In this document: piece by piece, positions 35,126 to 43,027 of the stretch
Position numbering within the stretch: the stretch's first letter is position 1
How the letters are laid out: each line of letters starts with the position of its first letter
Assembly: GCA_905213895.1 (NCBI GenBank)
Contig: CAJMKE010000004.1
Coordinates: 62,001 to 126,000 of the forward strand
Length of the DNA stretch: 64,000 bases
Direction of reading: 5' to 3'
Source: an uncultured Alistipes sp.
GTDB taxonomy: Bacteria > Bacteroidota > Bacteroidia > Bacteroidales > Rikenellaceae
Program-made: the position numbers and the translations under genes
Notes under the pieces: model-generated
What the model was told of the DNA's origin: nothing
Database searches by the model: none
What the model saw: only the letters and a program-made list of their open reading frames with translations

Positions 35126-35133
35126 CAAAGATA
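35126..35133 (-). promoter_or_regulatory. -7 element of the GH2-like gene
   Basis: TATCTTTG on the minus strand matches TAnnTTTG. It lies 21 bp before the ATG at 35104. Confidence 0.6.
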
Positions 35134-35154
35134 GAACTAATTTTTCAAAAGACC

Positions 35155-35214
35155 TCGACGACTTTAACCTCCTTAACGACCTTAAAGAGATTAAGGTCTT
35201 TAACGACTTTTAGG
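35155..35214 (+). repeat. 9-bp phased array A11 in a divergent gap
   Basis: About six units, some diverged: TTAACCTCC, TTAACGACC, TTAAAGAGA, TTAAGGTCT, TTAACGACT, TTTAGG. It is one of two arrays that lie between divergent promoters rather than after a stop codon. Confidence 0.85.
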
Positions 35215-35261
35215 AAATTACCGAAAATTGTGCTAACTTCGTGCGGACAATAGACACACGA

Positions 35262-35801
35262 ATGAACTTTTTCGACATAATTACCATCATCGCCTTCGTA
35301 TGGGCGGTCGTCAGCGGCTGGCGGAGCGGGCTGGTGGCGCAACTGCTGTCGCTCGCAGGCATCGTCGCAGGGCTGATACTCGCCATACGGTTCGGGGCGC
35401 GGGTCGGCACGATGCTCGGCATCGACCCGCAGTTCGCCGCAGTGGCGGGATTCGCCGTAACGTTCGTAGCCGCAGTGATTATAGCCGCAATACTCGCCAA
35501 ATTCCTGCGCTCGATGCTCTCCTTCATCGGTCTGCATTCGCTCGACACGCTGCTCGGCATCACGCTTTCGCTCGTCAAGGCTCTGCTGATATTGAGCGTC
35601 GCATACGCGGCGTTCGACTCGCTCAATGCCGACATGAAACTCGTGGACAAGAAATACATCGCCTCGTCGCGCACGTTCCGCCCCGTAAAAGGCGTGTCGG
35701 AGTGCATATTCCCCTACATCGACTGGCTGAAACGGCAAATCCCGGCTACGGACGGTGAGCCGGCATCCGAAAATCAGAGAAAATGCGAATCGGCGGTTTA
35801 G
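35262..35801 (+). CDS. CvpA-family membrane protein
   Basis: A 179-aa protein with four membrane helices (FFDIITIIAFVWAVVSGWRSGLVAQLLSLAGIVAGLILAI; FAAVAGFAVTFVAAVIIAAILAKFL; LGITLSLVKALLILSVAYAAF) and the CvpA-like GWRSGLVAQ signature. CvpA is linked to colicin V production in E. coli, but its role in Bacteroidetes is not known. The start at 35262 is favoured because the hydrophobic core begins there. It overlaps the rsgA start by 19 bp, so both lie in one operon. A near-consensus TAACTTCG lies at 35233-35240. Confidence 0.85.
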   Translation: MNFFDIITIIAFVWAVVSGWRSGLVAQLLSLAGIVAGLILAIRFGARVGTMLGIDPQFAAVAGFAVTFVAAVIIAAILAKFLRSMLSFIGLHSLDTLLGITLSLVKALLILSVAYAAFDSLNADMKLVDKKYIASSRTFRPVKGVSECIFPYIDWLKRQIPATDGEPASENQRKCESAV

Positions 35802-36703
35802 TAATACGGGCAACGGGCAGTTGGTACGAAGTCGAGCATGAGGGCGAACGGCTCCGGTGTCGCATTCGCGGTCGACTGCGTCTGCGCGGCGCACGCTCGA
35901 CCAATCCGGTCGTCGTCGGCGACACGGTATTCTGCGAGTGCGACGACAAGGGCGAATGGACGATATGCGACATCGCTCCGCGCCGCAACTACATCATCCG
36001 CCGCGCATCGAACCTCTCGAAGGAGTCGCACATCATCGCCGCCAACATCGACAGGGCGATGATTGTCGCCACCATAGCCGAACCCGTCACGGCGACCGAG
36101 TTCATCGACCGTTTCCTGATTACGTGCGAGGCGTACAAAGTGCCGGTAACGATACTTCTGGCGAAATGCGACCTGCTCGACGCCAATCCGCAGGCGGCAG
36201 CCGAGTTCCACCGCACCTACGAATCGGCGGGCTACGAGGTAATCGACCTCTCGACCGTCGACGGACGCGGAGTGGAGCGGGTGCGCGGGATGCTCGAAGG
36301 TTGCACCACCCTGCTGTCGGGCAATTCGGGAGTCGGCAAATCGACGCTCGTGCGCACGATAGACCCGTCGCTCGACATCCGCACGGGCGAGATTTCGGAG
36401 AGCCACCGCAAGGGTCGCCACACAACGACGTTCTCGACCATGTATCCTATCGGCAGCGGCGGCTACATAATCGACACCCCCGGCATCAAGGGTTTCGGGC
36501 TTATCGACATCGAAGACCACGAGTTGTGGCACTATTTCCCCGAGATGATGCGCGTTGCCGCCGACTGCAAGTTCTACAACTGCACCCACACCCACGAGCC
36601 GGGATGCGCCGTCGTGCGGGCGGTGGAGTGCGGCGAGATAGCCTACTCGCGCTACGAAAGTTACCTGAAAATCCTCGACGACGATGACAAATACCGGAAA
36701 TGA
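35783..36703 (+). CDS. rsgA: Ribosome small-subunit GTPase RsgA
   Basis: A 306-aa circularly permuted GTPase that helps 30S maturation. An N-terminal OB-fold (MRIGGLVIRATGSWYEVEHEGERLRCRIRGRLRL) is followed by motifs in the permuted order G4 (LLAKCDLLD), G1 (LLSGNSGVGKSTLVRTI) and G3 (YIIDTPGIKGFG), then a zinc-binding tail (DCKFYNCTHTHEPGCAVV). It overlaps both neighbours, which suggests translational coupling. Confidence 0.96.
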   Translation: MRIGGLVIRATGSWYEVEHEGERLRCRIRGRLRLRGARSTNPVVVGDTVFCECDDKGEWTICDIAPRRNYIIRRASNLSKESHIIAANIDRAMIVATIAEPVTATEFIDRFLITCEAYKVPVTILLAKCDLLDANPQAAAEFHRTYESAGYEVIDLSTVDGRGVERVRGMLEGCTTLLSGNSGVGKSTLVRTIDPSLDIRTGEISESHRKGRHTTTFSTMYPIGSGGYIIDTPGIKGFGLIDIEDHELWHYFPEMMRVAADCKFYNCTHTHEPGCAVVRAVECGEIAYSRYESYLKILDDDDKYRK

Positions 36704-37391
36704 CATGCCGTCGCCGCTCCTCACGGCGGAGCAGTGCGACGAGCGAATCCAATACCTGTCGGAGTTCATGATGCCCGAGCGGTTCGACGCGCTGCGCCGT
36801 GCTGCGGCGATGCGCACCGACTACATCACGGTGATGACCGAGAACATGTTTCATCCGCAGAACGCGAGTGCCATAGTGCGTCATTGCGAAGCGTTCGGCA
36901 TACGCAACATACACACGGTCGAAACGCTCTGCCGCTTCAATCCCAATCTCAACATCGTGCGCGGAACCGACAAGTGGATAGACATCCGCCGCCACGAATC
37001 GACCGCCGAGGCGATACGCTCGCTCAAAGCCGACGGTTACCGCATAGTCGCCACCACGCCTCACCGCGAGAGTTGCACACCCGAGACGTTCGACGTCGCG
37101 AAGGGTCGCTTCGCGCTCGTATTCGGCACCGAGAAACAAGGGATATCCGACGAGGTAATCGCTTCGGCGGACGAATTTCTGAAAATCCCGATGTGCGGAC
37201 TGGTCGAGAGCCTCAACGTTTCGGCATCGGCAGCCATACTTATATATATGTTGTCGCAGCGGATGCGGCAGGAGGTAGCGGAGTGGCGGCTGAGCGACGG
37301 ACAGTTGTCGCAGATGCTCTACCGCTGGTGCCGCGAAGCGGTGCGCGACAGCGAAGCCCTGCTCGCGAGGGGCGGGTTCGCAGAAAAATAA
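36684..37391 (+). CDS. SpoU/TrmH-family RNA 2'-O-methyltransferase
   Basis: A 235-aa SPOUT methyltransferase. The N-terminal helical region is followed by TENMFHPQNASAIVRHCEAFGIRNIHTVE (motif 1, catalytic Arg in IVRHCE), ALVFGTEKQGISDEVI (motif 2) and KIPMCGLVESLNVSASAAILIYML (motif 3). It is closest in layout to TrmH, which makes Gm18 in tRNA; the target is inferred. It overlaps rsgA by 20 bp and ends the operon. Array A12 and a hairpin follow. Confidence 0.9.
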   Translation: MTNTGNDMPSPLLTAEQCDERIQYLSEFMMPERFDALRRAAAMRTDYITVMTENMFHPQNASAIVRHCEAFGIRNIHTVETLCRFNPNLNIVRGTDKWIDIRRHESTAEAIRSLKADGYRIVATTPHRESCTPETFDVAKGRFALVFGTEKQGISDEVIASADEFLKIPMCGLVESLNVSASAAILIYMLSQRMRQEVAEWRLSDGQLSQMLYRWCREAVRDSEALLARGGFAEK

Positions 37392-37393
37392 AT

Positions 37394-37420
37394 CTTTAAC
37401 GACCTTAAAGACTTTAACGA
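37394..37420 (+). repeat. 9-bp phased array A12
   Basis: Three units: TTTAACGACC, TTAAAGACT, TTAACGA. It starts 3 bp after the TrmH-like stop and touches the convergent terminator. Confidence 0.85.
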
Positions 37421-37421
37421 A

Positions 37422-37452
37422 GATAGCCGACACGTCGTTCGTGCCGGCTATC
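37422..37452. terminator. Bidirectional hairpin between convergent genes
   Basis: A 13-bp stem with one mismatch, GATAGCCGACACG / CGTGCCGGCTATC, lies between the TrmH-like gene and the minus-strand S41 protease. Confidence 0.7.
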
Positions 37453-37467
37453 GCGACTTTACAGCCG

Positions 37468-39108
37468 CTATCGCTCCTGCTTCCCGCGCTCCTCGTCGAG
37501 GATTTCGACCGCGCGGCGCAGCGTATTGTCGATAGGATAGATGAAGTAGTAGAATGCGCTGTTGTCCAAATCGGAATTGCGGGCGACGAACGCCTTCAAC
37601 TGCGCCTCCATTATCTCCCGCGAACGTTCGATGTCGCGGCGGACGGGCTTGACGCCCTGCGAAGCCGCATACCCGACGAAGCGGTCGAACATTCCGCGGT
37701 CGCGGTCGAACATGCGCTGCAAATCCGCCGTCGTCTTGGCTGCCCCCAACTCCGCACGGCGGCTGTCGGCATAGTCTATCGTATAGCGATAGAGGATGTT
37801 GCGTCCGCTGACTTCCAGATAGTATTTGGTAACGTTCGTGGTATCGAGCGGCATGAACACATCGGGCATGATTCCTCCGCCGCCGTAGACCGTCTTGCCC
37901 TTAGGCGTCGTGAAGCGCAGCGAATCGGCGAAACGGATACTGTCGGCAGAGAAGAACTCATTGTGGTTGAAACGGTTGATGATGTCCATCTCGTAGTCGT
38001 CGTTGCCCGCCGAATAGGGTTTCTGAATCGAACGACCCGTAGGCGTATAGTAGCGGGCGACCGTCAGACGCAACGCCGAACCGTCGGGGAACGGCACCTG
38101 CGACTGCACCAGACCCTTGCCGAACGAGCGGCGACCTATGATGGTTCCGCGGTCGTTGTCCTGCAACGCCCCGGCGAGAATCTCGCTCGACGATGCACTG
38201 CCCTCGTCGATAAGCACCGCCAGCGCGAGGTCGGTCGATTTGCCGCGACCGTCGCTGAACTGATGCACGCGGCGGTGGTGGCGGTCTTCGGTATAGACTA
38301 TCAGGCTGCCTTTCGGCAGAAACTCGTTGGCTATCAATATCGCCTGGTCGAGAAATCCGCCCGAATTGCCGCGCAGGTCGAGAACCAAATCGGTCATCCC
38401 CTCCTTGCGCAGCCGCTCGACAGCCGACGTAACCTCGGCGTAGGACGTGCGCGAGAACTGCGACAGTTTGACGAATCCCGTATTCTCGGTCAGCATCACT
38501 GCCGCCTCGACGCTGTGAAGCGGTATTGCATCGCGCGTAACGACCACTTCGACCGGCTCGGCTATGCCCTTGCGTTCGAGCGACAGGCGTACCTGCGTCC
38601 CGCGCTTGCCGCGCAGACGCTTCATGACCTCGGTCGTGGACATCTTCTGTCCCGCAATCAACGTATCGTTCACGCGAATAATGCGGTCGCCGCCCTGCAC
38701 GCCCGCCTTCTGGCTCGGACCCGACGGAACGACATTGAGGACTATCACCGTGTCGGTAGCCATGTTGAACACCACGCCGATTCCGTCGAACTCGCCTTGG
38801 AGCGGCTCCTCGGTCTGCTCGAACTCGCGCGCCGGAATGTAGACCGAATGCGGGTCGAGGACTTCGAGAATGGCGGGAATAGCCACCTCGGCGATGGAGT
38901 CGGACGGGATGGAATCGACGTAACTGTTCTCGATAAGCGACAGAACCCGCGTAACCTTGCCCCCGCCGGAGGACAATCCGCCGACGACACGGACTATCTG
39001 TTCGTCGGTGATTCGCCGTCCGTAGGAGCGACCGACGAGCCAGCCGACGAGGAATATCGCCGCGACGACAAGCAGCGCGAAGATTCTGTGGCGCATACGT
39101 TCCGACAT
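37468..39108 (-). CDS. S41-family C-terminal processing peptidase
   Basis: A 546-aa CtpA-like protease with one N-terminal membrane helix (IFALLVVAAIFLVGWLVG), a tail-specific-protease N-domain (YVDSIPSDSIAEVAIPAILEVLDPHSVYI), a PDZ domain (VFNMATDTVIVLNVVPSGPSQKAGVQGGDRIIRVN) and the S41 core. The catalytic Ser is in VLIDEGSASSSEILAGALQD and the Lys in RSFGKGLVQSQ. It degrades or trims periplasmic proteins with exposed C-termini. It follows the DUF3078 gene after 8 bp and shares its promoter. Confidence 0.95.
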   Translation of the reverse strand: MSERMRHRIFALLVVAAIFLVGWLVGRSYGRRITDEQIVRVVGGLSSGGGKVTRVLSLIENSYVDSIPSDSIAEVAIPAILEVLDPHSVYIPAREFEQTEEPLQGEFDGIGVVFNMATDTVIVLNVVPSGPSQKAGVQGGDRIIRVNDTLIAGQKMSTTEVMKRLRGKRGTQVRLSLERKGIAEPVEVVVTRDAIPLHSVEAAVMLTENTGFVKLSQFSRTSYAEVTSAVERLRKEGMTDLVLDLRGNSGGFLDQAILIANEFLPKGSLIVYTEDRHHRRVHQFSDGRGKSTDLALAVLIDEGSASSSEILAGALQDNDRGTIIGRRSFGKGLVQSQVPFPDGSALRLTVARYYTPTGRSIQKPYSAGNDDYEMDIINRFNHNEFFSADSIRFADSLRFTTPKGKTVYGGGGIMPDVFMPLDTTNVTKYYLEVSGRNILYRYTIDYADSRRAELGAAKTTADLQRMFDRDRGMFDRFVGYAASQGVKPVRRDIERSREIMEAQLKAFVARNSDLDNSAFYYFIYPIDNTLRRAVEILDEERGKQER

Positions 39109-39116
39109 CGCTGCTG

Positions 39117-40229
39117 CTATTTATTCCTGAACGTGTACGAGACGCCGACGCCGAGAATAATTTGCGTCTGCAACGAATTGACCTGCGCCTTGTTGTAGTA
39201 CATCTGGAAATAGAACTGCGTCGAGAAATACTTCGTCGCCTTGATGTCTATCGTGTGTTCCCAGCGAATCGTCGGCACGATGCTCTCGAACAGGTCCTTG
39301 TCCTTGCTCGCCTGCTGCGTGAGTTCGTTAATCCAGCCGTAGAACGAATAGAACGTCGTGCGGTAACGGAAAATCTCCTTCTTGCCGAACGTGCGGTCGA
39401 AATCTATCTGCACCGACGAACCGCCCTCGTAGCGCGACGTGCCGTTTTCGAGCGTCAGACCGTAGCAGTACGGCGTGTTGCGCTCTTCGGCGGACAGCAG
39501 TTCGTGATTGGCTTTGTATTCGTCGTAGGTAACTGCGCTCCACTTTTTCTTGAAGAATACGTCGCGGACGGTGTTGCTGCAAACGAACGTCGAGTTCATG
39601 GACAATGGCGAAAGGTTGATTTTGACCGGAAATTTCGGTTTCGGGCATACGTAGGTGAAACCGACCGACACGTTGAAATAACCCGGAGCGAAGAAGCGGC
39701 TCGTGCGGTTATCCTTGTCGTCCTCGCCGTTGGCGAACTGCGAGCGGAGCGAGATGATGGCTCCGAAATTCCAGTTGTCGGAAATCTTGTACGCAGGCGC
39801 GGTCGAGAGAAACCATTCGTCCTGGCTCTTGGTCCATGTCGAACTCTTGCTCGTGGCACCGAGTTTGCCGGTAACCTTGTTGTCGATGGAGAACTTGTCC
39901 TTCTTAAACGAGTGGGTGAAGAGGATGTTGGCGATGCCGGTAATCGAATTGACACTACCGTTCGCCGCCTGCCACTTGCTGTTGAAGTTCGAGAGCGAAC
40001 CGTTCACGCCGACATTGAATTCGATGGTGTTGCGCTCCTTGCGGATTGCGGCGCGCTCCGCCTTCAACTGCGCGACACTCGAAAATTCGGGTTTGGAATC
40101 GTCGGTTTTCACCGTGTCGTTGAACGTCGGCTGCTCCTTCGGTGCGGCGGTCTCGACCGTTACCTGAGCCGAAGCCGATGCACATACGAACATGGCGAAT
40201 GCCGAAAAAACGAGGATAAATTTTCTCAT
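39117..40229 (-). CDS. DUF3078 outer-membrane beta-barrel-like protein
   Basis: A 370-aa exported protein (MRKFILVFSAFAMFVCASASAQ) with repeated amphipathic beta strands and an aromatic C-terminus (QTQIILGVGVSYTFRNK), as expected of an outer-membrane barrel. Family signs are NTIEFNVGVNGSLSNFNSKWQAANGSVNSITGIANILF and FSIDNKVTGKLGATS. Function unknown. It is first in a two-gene unit with the S41 protease. Promoter -7 TATCTTTG lies on the minus strand at 40258-40265. Confidence 0.9.
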   Translation of the reverse strand: MRKFILVFSAFAMFVCASASAQVTVETAAPKEQPTFNDTVKTDDSKPEFSSVAQLKAERAAIRKERNTIEFNVGVNGSLSNFNSKWQAANGSVNSITGIANILFTHSFKKDKFSIDNKVTGKLGATSKSSTWTKSQDEWFLSTAPAYKISDNWNFGAIISLRSQFANGEDDKDNRTSRFFAPGYFNVSVGFTYVCPKPKFPVKINLSPLSMNSTFVCSNTVRDVFFKKKWSAVTYDEYKANHELLSAEERNTPYCYGLTLENGTSRYEGGSSVQIDFDRTFGKKEIFRYRTTFYSFYGWINELTQQASKDKDLFESIVPTIRWEHTIDIKATKYFSTQFYFQMYYNKAQVNSLQTQIILGVGVSYTFRNK

Positions 40230-40257
40230 GTTATTTTCTATTTATATTTTCACGACG

Positions 40258-40265
40258 CAAAGATA
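40258..40265 (-). promoter_or_regulatory. -7 element of the DUF3078/S41 unit
   Basis: TATCTTTG on the minus strand lies 28 bp before the DUF3078 start. Confidence 0.6.
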
Positions 40266-40326
40266 ACCAAAAATTTATATCTTTGGCTTCGCCTTAGATA
40301 CTCCCGCTCGGCAAAATGCAAACAAG

Positions 40327-40358
40327 TTTGCTTTTGCCCTCGCTTATTCGTATCTTTG
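40327..40358 (+). promoter_or_regulatory. Promoter of nfo
   Basis: TTTG at 40327-40330, 20 bp, then TATCTTTG at 40351-40358. The -33 box lies in a small inverted repeat, GCAAACAAGTTTGC. Confidence 0.7.
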
Positions 40359-40385
40359 TATTATTTAACGACAAACACGACAGCC

Positions 40386-41231
40386 ATGAAATATTTCGGT
40401 GCTCACGTAAGCGCGTCGGGCGGCGTCGAAAACGCCCCCGTCAATGCCAGGAACATAGGTGCGACAGCATTCGCCCTCTTCACCAAGAACCAGCGTCAGT
40501 GGAACGCCCCGCCGCTCACCGCCGAGCAGTGCGAACGGTTCCGCAAAGCATGTGCCGAATGCGGATATGCACCGGCGCAAATACTGCCCCACGACAGTTA
40601 TCTGATAAATCTCGGGCATCCCGAGCGCGAAGGGCTGGAAAAGTCGCGCGAATCGTTCATCGGCGAGATGAGCCGATGCGAGGCTTTGGGACTCGACAGA
40701 CTGAATTTCCACCCGGGCAGCCACCTGAACAAGATAACCGCGCTGATGAGTCTCGACCGCATTGCCGAATCGATAAACATCGCCCTCGACCGCACGCACG
40801 GCGTAACAGCCGTCATCGAGAACACCGCCGGGCAAGGCTCCAACCTCGGTTTCGCATTCGAGCAATTGGCATACATCATCGACAGGGTCGAGGACAAGTC
40901 GCGCGTCGGATTCTGCATCGACACCTGCCACGCATTCGCCGCGGGCTACGACCTCCGCACGGAGGATGCCTGCCGCCGCACGTTCGAGGAGATAGACCGC
41001 ACCGTCGGGCTGAAATATCTTCGCGGAATGCACCTCAACGACGCCATGAAGCCGCTCAGCAGCCATGTAGACCGCCACGCTCCGTTGGGCGACGGCACAA
41101 TCGGCTGGGAGTGTTTCCGTTTCATCGCCCGTTCGCCGCTGTTCGACGGCATGCCGCTGATTCTCGAAACGCCCGACGAGGAGCGTTGGGCGACCGAGAT
41201 AGCCGCACTCAAAGCGGCAGTGGAGGAGTAA
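40386..41231 (+). CDS. nfo: Endonuclease IV (AP endonuclease)
   Basis: A 281-aa endonuclease IV that cuts DNA at abasic sites in base-excision repair. Family motifs run in order: KYFGAHVSASGGVENAPVNA, HDSYLINLGHPE, FHPGSHL (metal His), VIENTAGQGSNLGF (metal Glu), GFCIDTCHAFAAGYD (Asp and His) and GMHLNDAMKPLSSHVDRHAPLGDGTIGWECF. All metal ligands seen in the three-zinc family are present. It has its own promoter and is followed by a small-RNA locus. Confidence 0.96.
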   Translation: MKYFGAHVSASGGVENAPVNARNIGATAFALFTKNQRQWNAPPLTAEQCERFRKACAECGYAPAQILPHDSYLINLGHPEREGLEKSRESFIGEMSRCEALGLDRLNFHPGSHLNKITALMSLDRIAESINIALDRTHGVTAVIENTAGQGSNLGFAFEQLAYIIDRVEDKSRVGFCIDTCHAFAAGYDLRTEDACRRTFEEIDRTVGLKYLRGMHLNDAMKPLSSHVDRHAPLGDGTIGWECFRFIARSPLFDGMPLILETPDEERWATEIAALKAAVEE

Positions 41232-41355
41232 GACCCGCAGCGACTTACGAATTTTTATAATTATTGAAAAATTAACAAATGTAACTTCCCGCAGGCAATT
41301 CGTTACAATACATAATCGAAAAATGTCGATTTTTATTAAAATTGTTATGAAAAAG

Positions 41356-41386
41356 TTTGCATATATAAAAATTAGCAGTACCTTTG
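41356..41386 (+). promoter_or_regulatory. Consensus promoter of the small-RNA candidate
   Basis: TTTG at 41356-41359, 19 bp, then TACCTTTG at 41379-41386: a full match to the Bacteroidetes consensus with optimal spacing and no gene on this strand for 1.6 kb. Confidence 0.75.
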
Positions 41387-41391
41387 CAGTA

Positions 41392-41485
41392 CGATTGTGG
41401 GGTTCTCCCACTGCTCATTAACCTAACTAACCTAACACAGGACCTTCCGGAGTTGCCAGACTACCAGGAAGGTCATCTTTTTTTT
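41392..41485 (+). ncRNA. Candidate small RNA of about 94 nt
   Basis: The predicted transcript starts five or six bases after the -7 box. It contains a hairpin GTGGG/CCCAC with a 5-nt loop (41397-41411), a single-stranded stretch with ACCTAAC written twice in nine-base step (about 41420-41436), and ends in a strong intrinsic terminator (stem GACCTTCC / GGAAGGTC, then eight T at 41478-41485). The only open frame inside is not protein-like, and the next plus-strand gene starts at 43028 from its own promoter. A leader for a distant gene is therefore unlikely. I do not match it to a known RNA family. Confidence 0.6.
41441..41485 (+). terminator. Intrinsic terminator of the small RNA
   Basis: The stem GACCTTCC / GGAAGGTC with an 18-nt loop is followed by ATC and eight T. 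Confidence 0.85.
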
Positions 41486-41488
41486 GGT

Positions 41489-41497
41489 GGGGGGGGG
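41489..41497 (+). repeat. G9 run after the small-RNA terminator
   Basis: Nine G lie three bases after the T-run. It would be transcribed only on read-through. Confidence 0.85.
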
Positions 41498-41516
41498 TCA
41501 AACTCAAAAATCAGGA

Positions 41517-41590
41517 TAGGCAGTATAAGTAAAATAGGCAATATAGGAGAAAAACGTATAATACCTATTCAGCCTATATTACCTATTGCC
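41517..41590 (+). repeat. Variant 9-bp phased array with inverted halves
   Basis: The left half has units TAGGCAGTA, TAAGTAAAA, TAGGCAATA, TAGGAGAAA; the right half has CCTATTCAG, CCTATATTA, CCTATTGCC. The halves pair as a long hairpin. It lies just after the aminotransferase stop (minus strand) and may end that transcript. The step is the same 9 bp as the main family, but the unit core is TATAGG/AATAGG instead of TTAARG. Confidence 0.7.
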
Positions 41591-41615
41591 CCTGCCCGCG
41601 TTCCTGGTCAGTCTC

Positions 41616-42821
41616 CTACAACCTGTCGAGACACCGCAGAATGATGTCCGCGCTGTCGCGTACCTCGTCATCGGTGATGGTGAGCGGCGGCGAAATGCGG
41701 AACGCCGTGTCGCAATAGAGGAACCAGTCGCTCATGATGCCCTCCTCGGCGAACATCTCCATAATGCGGAACATCTTCGCCGAATCGCCGAGTTCGACCG
41801 CCAGAAGCAGTCCGCTGCGACGTATTTCACGCACCTGCGGATGTCCTGCGAGCAGCCGTTCATACAATGCGCCCTTGCGCTCGACCTGCGCGACGACGTC
41901 GTTGCGCTGCAAGTAATGCAGTGCCGCCAGCCCCGCGGCGCAGCATACGGGATGCCCGCCGAAAGTGGTTATATGCCCGAGCGTCGGATTGCTTTGCAGA
42001 GTATCCATGATTTCGTTCGACGCGACGAACGCTCCCAGCGGCATTCCTCCGCCGAAAGCCTTGGCGAGACACACGATATCGGGCGTTACGCCGTATTTGA
42101 GCATCGCGAACATCGAGCCTGTACGCCCCATGCCCGTCTGTATCTCGTCGAAAATCAGCAGCGCGCCGACCTCGTCGCAACGCCTGCGCAACGCTTGCAG
42201 GTAGCCCTCCTTCGGCGGACGGACGCCCGCTTCGCCCTGCACGGGTTCGCAAAGCACGCACGCCGTCTGTCCGGTAATCTCCGACAGCGCATCGAAATCG
42301 TTGAAATCTATCGCCTTCGTTGCAGGCAGCAGCGGTCGGAACGCATTCTTCCACTCCTCGCCCTCGGGTTCGCCCATCATGCTCATAGCACCGTGGGTCG
42401 AGCCGTGGTAGGCGCGGCGCATGGAAATCATCTCGGCACGGCGCGTATAGCGTTTGGCGAGTTTCAACGCCCCCTCGACCGCCTCCGCACCCGAATTGAC
42501 GAAATAGACGCTGCGCAGCGGCGACGGAAGCAGCGACGCAATCTCGGTCGCATACTCGACCTGCGGGCGTTCGAGCATCTCACCGTAGACCATAATGTGC
42601 ATATACCGTTCAGCCTGCCGCTTGACGGCTTCGACGACATAGGGATTGGAGTGTCCGACGTTGCTCACCGACACTCCCGCGACGAGGTCGTAGTAGGGCT
42701 TGCCCTCGGGAGTATGGAAAAACACTCCCTCGGCGCGCTCGACCGGAATCATCATCGGCGACGGCGAGGTCTGGGCCACGTGGGCGAGAAACCGTCTGCG
42801 AAGAATTTCATTGTCTGCCAT
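41616..42821 (-). CDS. Class-III PLP-dependent aminotransferase
   Basis: A 401-aa fold-type I aminotransferase of the acetylornithine/ornithine/4-aminobutyrate group. Motifs: GKPYYDLVAGVSVSNVGHSNPYV, VYFVNSGAEAVEGALKLAKRYTRR (phosphate site), AVLC-like EPVQGEAGVRPP, LLIFDEIQTGMGRTGSMFAM (ring Asp) and VCLAKAFGGGMPLGAFVAS, whose Lys forms the Schiff base. The substrate cannot be decided; there are no arginine-biosynthesis genes beside it. No clear promoter is visible upstream on the minus strand. Confidence 0.92.
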   Translation of the reverse strand: MADNEILRRRFLAHVAQTSPSPMMIPVERAEGVFFHTPEGKPYYDLVAGVSVSNVGHSNPYVVEAVKRQAERYMHIMVYGEMLERPQVEYATEIASLLPSPLRSVYFVNSGAEAVEGALKLAKRYTRRAEMISMRRAYHGSTHGAMSMMGEPEGEEWKNAFRPLLPATKAIDFNDFDALSEITGQTACVLCEPVQGEAGVRPPKEGYLQALRRRCDEVGALLIFDEIQTGMGRTGSMFAMLKYGVTPDIVCLAKAFGGGMPLGAFVASNEIMDTLQSNPTLGHITTFGGHPVCCAAGLAALHYLQRNDVVAQVERKGALYERLLAGHPQVREIRRSGLLLAVELGDSAKMFRIMEMFAEEGIMSDWFLYCDTAFRISPPLTITDDEVRDSADIILRCLDRL

Positions 42822-42867
42822 ATTCAGTTATTTTATAACATTTTACGTCCGTTCCGGCAAATCGGAA

Positions 42868-42898
42868 TTGCAATTCCCGAGAATTTTGATTAGATTTG
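42868..42898 (+). promoter_or_regulatory. Promoter of the SDR/ALDH operon
   Basis: TTG at 42868-42870, 20 bp, then TAGATTTG at 42891-42898. The start codon is 130 bp downstream, so the leader contains array A13. Confidence 0.65.
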
Positions 42899-42974
42899 CC
42901 ATGCGCATTCCGCTGCCGCACGACACGCTATGCAAAGGTAGCGAATCCGCGCCAAACGTGCAAGAACAGAATCA

Positions 42975-43008
42975 ACGACCTTAAAGTCCTTAAAGACTTT
43001 AAGGTCTC
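42975..43008 (+). repeat. 9-bp phased array A13 inside a 5' leader
   Basis: Units: (A)CGACC, TTAAAGTCC, TTAAAGACT, TTAAGGTCT. It lies between the promoter at 42891 and the SDR start codon, so it would be transcribed as part of the leader. Confidence 0.85.
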
Positions 43009-43027
43009 CAAACAAAAACAGAACGCC

